A stretch of 64,000 nt of DNA from Vesta saturnalis. Taxonomy: Eukaryota; Arthropoda; Insecta; Coleoptera; Lampyridae. The translations under genes and the position numbers were made by a program. Positions 55,709 to 64,000 of this stretch are shown here, piece after piece. Position 1 is the first letter of the stretch. Each line of letters begins with the position of its first letter. The notes beneath the pieces were generated by a model. It saw nothing but the letters and a program-made list of their open reading frames with translations. It had not been told where the DNA came from and did not search any database. The DNA lies in the NCBI GenBank assembly GCA_036346205.1, contig JARFJB010002472.1, positions 6,319,501 to 6,383,500 of the forward strand, in the 5' to 3' direction.

Positions 55709-56065
55709 AAAATCAATCGGTTTCTACCTTTTTGCCATATTCGCACGTATCCGTTTTCATTAGCTTTCATTATAATTTTTCTGGTCTAGTGGATATGCAC
55801 GCGCTTATAGCGTAGCCGCTCGGGTTGTTTCTTTTTAATTTAGTTAAAAAAGAGAGGGTTGAGGGGTTGGGATGGATTAGGGTGGAATTGGTGTCTTTTA
55901 AGAAAATATAAGTTTTAATTTCTTTGTAAATCTTTAACAGTTACCACTGACCATTTGTAAAGCAACTATGAATTCATGGAAATTACAAACTTGCCACTAC
56001 TTAGCTCCTGTATGTAACTTTCTCAATACGTTTCCCTCTTACGTAACATGCTATTATTTTTTCCA
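55706..56065. other. non-coding gap with a tRNA-like box A
   Basis: GGTCTAGTGGATATGCACG at 55784-55802 and CCGCTCGGGTTG near 55820 resemble the head of a tRNA-derived SINE. The rest is AT-rich. It ends with an acceptor-like TTTTTTCCAG at 56065 before the hAT-related reading frame. Confidence 0.35.
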
Positions 56066-57900
56066 GCAGTAATGATGAGGAGAAAGACGAAGAAGTTCAA
56101 CCACACTTTTCACCAGGCACTGACATTGTGACTGTGGGCGCCGGACCTTCGCTCTCTACAGTTCGAAGTGTTCAAGCTACGGCGCCCGACAGTGAAATTG
56201 AAACTAAAAACAACGTTTGTCATGTAGACGACATTGGGAATTGTGTAGGTCTGGCGACCACTATTTAAGCTGAGAAGAGAAAACTTCAAAAAAATTGCTG
56301 TATACCTAAAAAAACTATGATTTTGCGGCTGATACCGAGCACCTCAATAGGATATTTAATCATCACTGGTTGGACACATATTGTCCATGGTTAACTTATT
56401 CAACGCGACTCAAAGAAGTTTTTTGTAAATATTGTGTGCTATTTCCGACATCAACAAGCAATAATGAGGGGTGGTTGGGGTTATTTCATCAGACCTTTCA
56501 CCAATACAAGGAAGTGCACCATCATTGCAAAGCACAAGTAATAGCGAACAACAAGAAAGTACTGTCCTCAATTGAGTCGTGTATCATCTTTTGCGGCGCA
56601 CATGATTTAGCTCTAAGAGATAAAAATTTGTATAAAAGCGTCTTTATAGACTTATCATTTGTGCATTAAAGCAGTTGGTTTTCAATTAGGGCACCATTTT
56701 CAACACGGACCAAAAAACGCATCATACCGATCATCTATCATACAAAATAAAATAATTGGTCACTTCAATAAGAGAGAAAATTGTCCCAGGTGTTAAAGAA
56801 TCTTATGTTGATAGCATTTTGGCTGACGAGACCGCAGATACATCTGGAAAGGAACAACTCTCTGTAGGGTTACGTTTCTACGATGAAATACCAACAAAAT
56901 CAAAGAAGAATTCTTAGTCTTTGTAGAGCTTGAAAGACTTAATGGAATAAGTATTTTGATGGATGTTCCACCATCTCTGGAAAGGAGGCGGGCGTACAAG
57001 CGATTTTGAGGCAAAAATATAAAAACGCCTACTTCCATTGCTCTTCGCACAAGCATAAGCTTTTCGTGAACGACATGAACGCTATCCTGGAAATACGAAA
57101 CACCATTGCAACTATTATTGAGGAAATTACATTTTTTTCGCGAGTCTGTTTTACGACGCAAACTTATTACCTAAGATACCTAAACTGTGTGAGACTAGAT
57201 GGTCAGAGAAAATTAAAAACGTTCGTGTCTTTAAGGAACACTTTGTTGATATAGTTGATGCATTAGAGATGGGGGACATGCAGCAACAAGAAAAAGTGCA
57301 TATCACATGCACGCAGCGGCATGCAAATCTTCATTTATTGTGTCAGTAGTATTAATTGAAAGTATTCCGCCATTCTGGAACCCGTAGCAAACATACTTCA
57401 AATGAAGACGCTTGATATAGTCAAAGCCAACCAGCACATTGAAACTATTTTTGAAATGCTTAGAGAACATCGAGAAAATGCGAAGAACGTAACAGCTGAC
57501 ATTTTAAAAGAAGCAGAAGGCTAGCAAAGCCCTTACATATCGTTTGTATTGGCCGAATGAAACACAGAAGCAACCCTCCAGCCGAAAATCCAGGACAATT
57601 TTGGAGAAGATCTCGCATAATTCCTTACTTAGGTTTAATATTTGATTCTTTACAAGTAATATTTTCCGCCTGCATTTCATTGACCCATTTTCATCCGGAC
57701 GACGTAAAACATGTTTCGTGGGAAGAATGGAAGGAAAGCACTTCACCTTGTGTAATTTTATACAATTTAGGAGGCGCCGAGGAGAAGATGAATTATGGTT
57801 CAAATTGTAGAATAAGGTACAGGAAACACCAGACATAACTGAGATTTTAAATTGGTTAGCTATGACTAACATTCCTCATCATTTTGCAAACGAGAAGCAA
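56066..57900 (+). pseudogene. ZMYM1-like hAT transposase (TTF finger plus DUF4371), heavily broken
   Basis: Readable pieces in order are SNDEEKDEEVQPHFSPG with an acidic leader; the TTF zinc-finger region HHWLDTYCPWLTYSTRLKEV, FCKYCVLFPTS and HHHCKAQV; FCGAHDLALRDK; EEFLVFVELERLNGISIL; and near the C terminus HIETIFEMLREHRENA, NPPAENPGQFWRRSRIIPYL, FSACISLTHFHP and WEEWKES. The order matches hAT-derived ZMYM1 and 52-kDa repressor relatives. Stops and shifts occur roughly every 100 bp. The region of the dimerisation domain was not found, and no terminal repeats were identified, so the element is probably truncated at both ends. It is unrelated at sequence level to the hAT at 25467-29243. Confidence 0.75.
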
Positions 57901-60580
57901 TTAGTGGTGGATGTAGTTAGAAAATGTGCAAGCAATCCACGCAAGCTATTGTTCAAAAATGAAATTGTTTCTATAAATGGTATATTCCTTTTGTTATTAA
58001 GAATTGTTTACGCACCCTGCACCTCCCTTTAAGATTAAGAAAGATATTGAATTCAGAAAGCTGCAGTGTATCTGAAACTTATATATTATGCCACTTTCTT
58101 TATTAAATATGCAAACAATCATCGGGTCAGTGTATATGCAGGCAATAGGATAAATAATTAGGTATATTTGAATTTAAATACCGATGTATTTATTTCCTTT
58201 AAAAAGTACGACTTAACACCCTCTTATTATTAGCTTTCAATAAATAAAGAATGCAATCTGGTGTTACAATTCCTTAAAATAACAGATCTTATGAACAGTA
58301 TTATTATTCAGGCGAATAATCAAATCTATATTTAATTAATTGTTTGAACATACTTTTAGAAATGAAACGTTCTAAAATACTACAAGTAATCGCTTGCATA
58401 AAAATTAATTTGATGTTACTAACACTGTATTTGTGACGTGTTCAAAATAATGTTTGCAACTATTCCGAAATACGCTACAGACAATAAAAATGCATAGGGT
58501 CTAGCTCAGCCGACTTTTAAAGATCACTAAAGCGGTAGGGTACTGGATGTGTGGGTAGTGTAACCGTACAGTATAGACATACCTAAGGCGTCACGTAGTT
58601 TTAGATAAGTTACGAAATGGGGAAGTGACACTGTAAGAGAACACATTCAAGTACATACAATAATAATAATAAGTAAAACATAATAATCAAGTAAAACACA
58701 ATGAAAGTCAAACTAAATAGTTATATTTATCAAATTAAAAGAAATAAACAGTGTATTCATAACTCTCAATTGTAGAGAAAAAAAAATGTCAAGTGTGGAA
58801 CTTAATAATAATTTTAAGGTTAATTACAGGGCTTGTCTTTAAGCTAAGTTACTATACCAATTAAAAAAACAGAAAAAAGCTTCTGACTATAAATTGTAAA
58901 ACACCAAATTAAGTCACTAAATTCCCGGTAGGCCACACGCCTTACCGATATAAAATATAGATACGCTGATTCAATGTAAGTAAACATGTCCTAATTTTTA
59001 GGTAAACAAACACATATTTTATATTGGCAAGACAGTGATCACTATATTACGTCACAAAAGGTTATAAAAACCTCTTGTTGTTTTTATTTTATGGTAAAAA
59101 TTTTAAGTAACATCTAAAAATAAGATAATCAATGAAATCGTGAACGTAACGCAGTTATATCATGCAAAACAAAATGATTTAGTCATTAACATCAATGCAG
59201 TGGTAAGGTACTTTATGATTACAACTTGAGCTCTTCACAATATAGCTCTTAATTACATTTAAATACAGAAATTTTAACACAGCTTAAAATAGCTTCCGCA
59301 GGTATGAGCTATATATAGCGAAGATAATTATCTACACTGTAGTATCAAACAGTTAGTGGGTAACAGATTAATATATTATTGCAGCACTAGAAGAGAAAAT
59401 AGGCAGTTGAGCAACAGGTGGTTAAACATGTGGTTATCCCGCGATGGTCTAAAAAAGTTATTGAAGTAATCAAATTAACACCGGTTGTCTTCCAAAACTT
59501 GTTCTGAATTAATCAGGTTGTAGATGAAGAATATAGTGTAAATTGCTTATTAGTATCCGCATAAGAGAACGTAGAAGTATTAATTTCTTATTAGCAGTCG
59601 CATGAGTTTAGAAATCAGTATCGTCTTTGATGAAATACTAAGATATTGGTTTTCGAAATCGCTTTATTAATTATTTTTAGATAAGAAGCATGGCATTCAG
59701 TCGATGTGAATTCAAGATCCATCGAAACGTATTAATAGAAGAAAATCCATAAAAACAAAGCAAACTCCATTAATAAATTAAGCTTTGATAAGTCACACAT
59801 TAAGCGATGCAGTTACAAACTTTCTTTCGTTCACGAGAACCATATTTTACCTCAAACGAAACGGGATGCAATTGAATTTGACAGCGCATCTCCAATTCAA
59901 CCATTTCAGAAATCCCGTTGGAGAAATAACGATTTTTTAAAAACTTCGAAATATAAATGGTAATGCAAAACTGTGGAACAAATTCAAAAATATACAATGG
60001 AATTTAATAGTTAAAACGAAGTGGAACATATATGTACACTGAATACATGCAAAACATATCAATACAAAGAACTAGTGTGCTTGTTTTTTACCCACCCACT
60101 TCCACTACTACATGAAAGTAGCGCACGCAACGCCATTTTACACATATAGTGGAAATTTTAAATGTATACAATAATTTCTTAAAATACAATGCACTTTAGT
60201 ATATAAAATGACGTTTACTGACACAGGAAATAACAAATATGGCGGGGGTGATGCCCTTCCTTTTTTTGATATGTTATCTCCCCACTGATACCAACTTAAT
60301 GATTCATACGTAAATCTAACCTCAATATTTAGTTAAATTAACCGCAAAGTTTAGTTAATATACAACAAGTGATTTAGTAACCGTGAGTTTTCAAAGGGGT
60401 TAAGTGAATGGAAAAATGAAACTGCGTCGACAAAATGTTCCGCAATAGTTTCGCAGAGCGTTATCACAACGACAGTGCCTGGCTGAGTTAATTTCTGTGA
60501 GCGCCAACTGATCAAGGAAAATCGACTTGTCACGTGCCATGAAATTAAAGTATACTGAGACATTTCAAAAACTTCAAAGA
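57901..60580. other. AT-rich non-coding stretch
   Basis: No gene is recognised. A weak tRNA box-A-like motif (GGGTCTAGCTCAGCCGAC) lies at 58498-58515. Confidence 0.45.
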
Positions 60581-60582
60581 TT

Positions 60583-60760
60583 TTGTATTGTCAACTGGGT
60601 GTAAGAAAATTAGTCTGCCGTTGGATTCCGCATCTTTTAACTGAAGAGCAAAAACGGATTTCGTTAAATGGCGGCAAAAAAAAATTGAATCGTTTCAGAA
60701 AAGGATACTCAAGAAACTCTCGTACCATGTTCCTAAAAGCGATGTTATTAATTTGGAATG
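60583..60760 (+). pseudogene. SETMAR/Mos1-type mariner transposase fragment
   Basis: QLGVRKLVCRWIPHLLTEEQ is the hallmark second helix-turn-helix block of classical mariner transposases (related sequences read LGMRKLCARWVPHLL). KKKLNRFRKGYSRNS follows, then the similarity is lost before the expected DETW catalytic motif. It is a short fragment of a different mariner lineage from the DUF4817-type elements in the window. Confidence 0.8.
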
Positions 60761-60810
60761 CAAGTTTCTTGATTCTTTGTTATGTTTTTAACAACCTTTA
60801 TTTATCTTAA

Positions 60811-61717
60811 GGCACTCGAGGAAATATAATTTTACTATTGTTCAATTCATGCAATGATTGCATTATGTTGGCGTTACCCTTAAAATATAAAGAAATATTT
60901 TTAAATCCATTCTATTCGCAAAACTCATTTAATTTGATTTTAAATGATCCGAATACTTTAATTGCTACGCACTATCTTCTTTCATTTATATCTATATAGT
61001 GTTTCTGTAGCTCTAGAAAAGGGATTTAACGAGATTCAACCCAGATGCGACTGTTCAGCGCTATTATTTATTTTTGTTCAAACTTAAATACATTATTAGG
61101 CCGTGGATCTACCAGTGACACTATCACATAAAATAAAATTTTTAAACATTGCTGCGCCAAGTACGGGGAGAGACCATTTTCTTTTATAAATATGACGATG
61201 GAATGTGCTTCATCTAAATTAATATTAATAAGAAAGAAATAGGTTATACTGTACGATAGAACCAATCCCAAAGTTCATGGATCGAATTATTGTTCTAAAA
61301 TACTAATATTAACAAATACAACACAACTCGAAAATAAGTTCAAAAAACCGAACAATAAGGAAAAATAGACTACCCCCCACTATAAAATTTTCAGCACGAT
61401 AGATTTCGCTTTCTTGTGGTATTGTATAAATGGCAGGAGAGACCGGGTATTTTTAATTCCTAAAACGTGAGAAATGAAGAAATAAGGGGATCCAATTTTT
61501 TTTCTCAAACTTATCGCAATATCATTTTTGTATATAATATATAAAAACGGTGAAATACAATTAATTATACCGCAACCTTTTTAACAAAATCTGCCAGAAC
61601 AGCCGCTCGAGATATTATAACACACAAAACTGGTGACGTTACGACTAACCTCGGGAAGTACTACGATTGCTACTCCCTAAAATTTGAAAACCTGATTAAT
61701 ATCTTACATGGTTAATA
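60811..61717. other. non-coding stretch
   Basis: No gene or repeat was recognised. Confidence 0.45.
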
Positions 61718-61719
61718 TA

Positions 61720-62464
61720 CAGTGCGGTCATTTAATATGGAAACTTGGAAATATCATTTCTGTGATAACTTTCCGAAAAAATCCTAAGACCCGTCGATTT
61801 TTATTTTTTAATGAACACATTTTGACTCATCGGAAACTTTTTTCCAACCATGCTTAAAAGAGCTATAACGTCATCGCAACTTTTTTTAAACAGCAACCAT
61901 ATGTTTTTTCATCATATTTGGATAGGCCGTGACATTCTAAAAATGACGATGTGTAAAAGTATTCACTGCAGTTGATAATTTCCAGAAAAAGTGGTATCAG
62001 AATTCAAAGATTCAAGTCTCAAAAATGCGCTACTCTTGCAACAGAATTACTATTATTACAACAAAACACATCGATAAACATTAAAAACTGAACATTTAAT
62101 TCAACAAAAATAACAAAACTACATTTAATTCAACAGAAGTAACAAAACAAGATTTAATTTAGCAAAACGAACAAAATAACATTTAAAGGAGATGTTCAAA
62201 TTGTAATGCACGAACTTCTTGACTCAGAGAAAGCCTGTATTGGAGATTCTGTAGACAGTTCTCGATTGTTTCTGCAGGGATGGCTCGAATTTCGGCACGT
62301 ATTCGTTGTTTTAAATCCTCGAGAGTGTGCGGCCTATTCACAAACGCTTTGCTTTTAAGATAACCTCATAAAAAGAAATCTAACGTGGTAAGATCTGATG
62401 ATCGCGCAGGCCATTCAATAAAACCCCTTCTTCCAATCCATCTATTTGGAAATATTTCCTTTAA
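61720..62464 (-). mobile_element. mariner-like element, interrupted by a piggyBac-like end
   Basis: The left terminus CAGTGCGGTCATTTAATATG follows TA at 61718-61719. The C-terminal part of a transposase follows on the minus strand. The element breaks exactly at TTAA (62461-62464), where a piggyBac-like terminus begins. The other half was not found in the remaining 1.5 kb. Confidence 0.7.
62190..62462 (-). pseudogene. mariner transposase C-terminal fragment
   Basis: On the minus strand the frame reads FPNRWIGRRGFIEWPARSSD, LTTLDFFL then a stop where Trp is expected, GYLKSKAFVNRPHTLEDLKQ, IRAEIRAIPAETIENCLQNL, and a C terminus rich in Leu and Glu. The third catalytic Asp (LDFF) is kept. The rest of the protein would lie to the right of 62464 and is missing. 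Confidence 0.8.
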
Positions 62465-62530
62465 CCCTCGAGCGCGCGCAATAGAATCGTTACGCGAGGG
62501 CGCGCAATGTATCTGGGAGATACATTGGCT
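62461..62530. mobile_element. piggyBac-like transposon terminus
   Basis: TTAA is followed by CCCTCGAGCGCGCGCAAT, the TTAA-CCC form of piggyBac ends. Within 50 bp the word GCGCGCAAT is repeated and CGAGGG reverses CCCTCG. A perfect 10-bp hairpin follows (CAATGTATCT, GGG, AGATACATTG). Subterminal inverted motifs of this kind are typical of piggyBac ends. The opposite end and any transposase were not identified. Confidence 0.6.
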
Positions 62531-62671
62531 TAAAAACAAGCAAAATACTAAAAAACATATATTTTTGCAATGAATCTGTTTTTTAGGGGTTTAAGGAAGG
62601 AAATGATACATTTTTTGTTTTATTTTTTTTTTTATTGGCAACTTGGAAAACGTACAAATTTCAGATCAAAC

Positions 62672-62772
62672 TTACATATGTGTCCTCGTAAAACTCGTAA
62701 CTCGTGTAAGGTCCTTTCTCACAATTTTTATATTTGCCGCGGCTAAACTGCAATCGGTCTTTAGATTAGAAA
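62672..62772 (-). other. candidate terminal coding exon, unassigned
   Basis: On the minus strand a pyrimidine-rich acceptor (CCCCCCTCTTTAG) precedes an open phase reading SNLKTDCSLAAANIKIVRKD, LTRVTSFTRTHM and a stop at 62672-62674. AATAAA occurs about 40 bp further on. The composition is protein-like and more GC-rich than its surroundings. No family is recognised. It could be the last exon of a host gene or part of the piggyBac-like element. Confidence 0.3.
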
Positions 62773-62789
62773 CTAAAGAGGGGGGTGGG

Positions 62790-63219
62790 TTCGTCGGAAT
62801 ATTTAAACTTTAGCTCTACACTGTCCACATAAAATAATCACAGTAAAACGGTTTAAAAATATATTATCCTATTATTTACAAATATAACGTATTGACACTT
62901 AACCTAGACTAATAACATTATGAACTACTAACATAAACATAAACTTGAGAAATAATGAGAAAACAATTTGGATTTAATACTTAGACAGCGGCGTCCACTA
63001 GGTCTGGACGGAGAATTTGGATGTCCTACTTCCTTCCACTCACTCGACACGATGGCTTATTGTTGTCGAAGTCGTTTCTGTAAACAAATATTAATACTCC
63101 CTAGTTACACTAAATGAGGAACGTAATATCTAAATGATTAATAACGTTGCGTTTAAGTAATTATTTATGCTGGATACGGCCCTCTCACAAAAGAAAAGAA
63201 TGTATAAACAAACTACTGG
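62790..63219. other. non-coding stretch
   Basis: A further acceptor-like site (TTTGTTTACAG at 63079-63089, minus strand) precedes an open phase reading NDFDNNKPSCRVSGRK then a stop. Nothing else was recognised. Confidence 0.35.
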
Positions 63220-63441
63220 TTATTTAAAACGAGGGTTGCACATATCTAGGTCACTAGTGAAAATCGATATCCCGAGTTCACGGTTGTACGCAGGACGAGC
63301 GTTCACCGGTCTAATTGCTTGCTGCTCTTTACCTTCAGTAATTTCTGGAAGACGGACAGACGCGTATGCTTCGTGAAGCAATTTACCTTCGCGATCTATT
63401 ACGTTCGATAATATGAATACCTTCCGAGGTTTTCTCTCGCA
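63220..63441 (-). CDS. unassigned open reading frame or exon, about 73 codons
   Basis: The minus-strand frame is open between stops at about 63444 and 63221 and has no suitable Met near its start, so it may be an exon or the tail of a longer frame. It reads KVFILSNVIDREGKLLHEAY, ASVRLPEITEGKEQQAIRPV, NARPAYNRELGISIFTSDLD and ends in MCNPRFK. Charge balance and residue use look like a folded protein, and the segment is GC-richer than its flanks. The plus-strand frame over the same bases is judged to be its shadow. I do not recognise the family. Confidence 0.4.
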   Translation of the reverse strand, partial: CERKPRKVFILSNVIDREGKLLHEAYASVRLPEITEGKEQQAIRPVNARPAYNRELGISIFTSDLDMCNPRFK

Positions 63442-63444
63442 TTA

Positions 63445-63910
63445 AATTTCGACTGGGCCGATTATACAAGTTTGGTTGTATAATTAATATATTTGCGCGT
63501 TATCTACTGGGATGTAATTTTATGGCGATGATTTCTTTTATACAAATGAACGAAATCTCACGTAGATACAAATGAACGTTCCCTAATGGTATACACACCA
63601 AAACGCGTATTTATTAAAGGCGGTTTTTATACTTGCGGAATAAGCTGATGGAAAACAATTAATTGATTGTTTTCTTGAAATTCAATTACTAAGCGCGTGG
63701 TTATCGGTGTACGGTTTTGATTCTCTACAGGTCTTTGACGGATACTCTACGTTTAATTTGTTTGTGATTATAGGCACTTCGGTCTTCGCCAGCGAGCTGG
63801 TGAATGCAGGTGTTTAGAATGTAAGTGAGAGTAAATGATAAGAGCTGCAGGGCTATATAGTCCTACCTAGCTCCCGTCGTCAGGTATATGGTAGCGTGGT
63901 GTATGTTTTT
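63445..63910. other. non-coding stretch at the right edge, possibly LTR-like
   Basis: The sequence becomes less AT-rich toward the edge and includes a TATA-like GGGCTATATAGTCC at 63851-63864. It leads into a 63-bp tandem repeat. It may be part of an LTR element continuing beyond the window. Confidence 0.35.
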
Positions 63911-64000
63911 AACTCCCGACTACTTCGTGGCTTTGCCCGTGGCGGTCTGGGGGTTTGTGTGTGTTGGCGTTTGAACTCCCGACTACTTCGTGGCTTTGCC
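63911..64000. repeat. 63-bp tandem repeat cut by the window edge
   Basis: AACTCCCGACTACTTCGTGG and then CTTTGCC occurs at 63911-63937 and again at 63974-64000, the last base of the window. The spacer GTGGCGGTCTGGGGG then GT-rich sequence would be part of the unit. At least 1.4 units are visible. Confidence 0.85.

Noticed and set aside
63167..63376. 69-residue plus-strand frame starting MLDTALSQKK
   Set aside because: The opposite strand has a longer frame with a more protein-like composition; this one is treated as its shadow.
42430..64000. Terminal C2B exon of the synaptotagmin-12-like gene
   Set aside because: I looked for the conserved HWNQML-type ending and the preceding beta strands downstream and found no convincing match.
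1..64000. CRISPR arrays, bacterial operons, rRNA genes
   Set aside because: No regularly spaced identical short repeats, Shine-Dalgarno-led gene clusters or rRNA sequence were seen; the window is eukaryotic.

Overview
The window looks like a transposon-dense stretch of an arthropod, most likely insect, nuclear genome. It is AT-rich, with short AT-rich GT-AG introns. It holds one recognisable piece of a conserved animal gene and otherwise mobile DNA of nearly every eukaryotic class: Ty3/Gypsy and BEL/Pao LTR elements, several LINE clades (R1, CR1/L2-like, RTE-like), many Tc1/mariner relatives, two hAT elements, one piggyBac-like end and tRNA-derived short elements. There are no bacterial-type operons, CRISPR arrays or rRNA genes. 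The insect order cannot be read from the sequence.

Layout. 1-1355: left-truncated copy A of a DUF4817-type mariner. 3031-4368: Tc1-like element with clear terminal inverted repeats (TIRs). 4400-4880: foldback MITE. 5970-7420: mariner fragments. 7592-17850: R1-clade LINE on the minus strand, split between endonuclease and reverse transcriptase by a nearly intact Gypsy element (9761-15803, 4-bp target duplication GTAG). 18404-19830: 5'-truncated CR1/L2-like LINE. 21437-22451: mariner remnant with long TIRs. 22457-34818: BEL/Pao element with matching LTRs and 5-bp duplication AATAC, carrying four later insertions: an RTE-like LINE, a 3.8-kb hAT, a 406-bp element with a tRNA-like gene, and a CR1-like LINE. 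35717-37040: IS630-related transposase with 82 residues between its second and third catalytic residues. 37475-37840: first exons of a relative. 38119-40528: complete mariner copy B with ~400-bp TIRs and an intron in the transposase.

41720-42429: three exons of a synaptotagmin-12-like gene (end of C2A and start of C2B), the only confident host gene. The right third holds long non-coding, probably intronic or intergenic DNA, with a CR1-like LINE (47500-50280), a full-length mariner (53889-55598), a broken ZMYM1-like hAT (56066-57900), two mariner fragments, a piggyBac-like terminus at 62461, an unassigned minus-strand reading frame near 63.3 kb and a 63-bp tandem repeat at the edge.

The genes do not form a pathway. 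What connects them is insertion history: the target duplications give a relative order (R1 before Gypsy; BEL before RTE, hAT, tRNA-bearing element and CR1-like LINE; mariner before piggyBac-like element). Only the Gypsy element looks recently active. Nearly all other transposases and reverse transcriptases carry stops, frameshifts or lost catalytic residues. Base-level edges were read by eye and can be off by a few bases where no target duplication was found.
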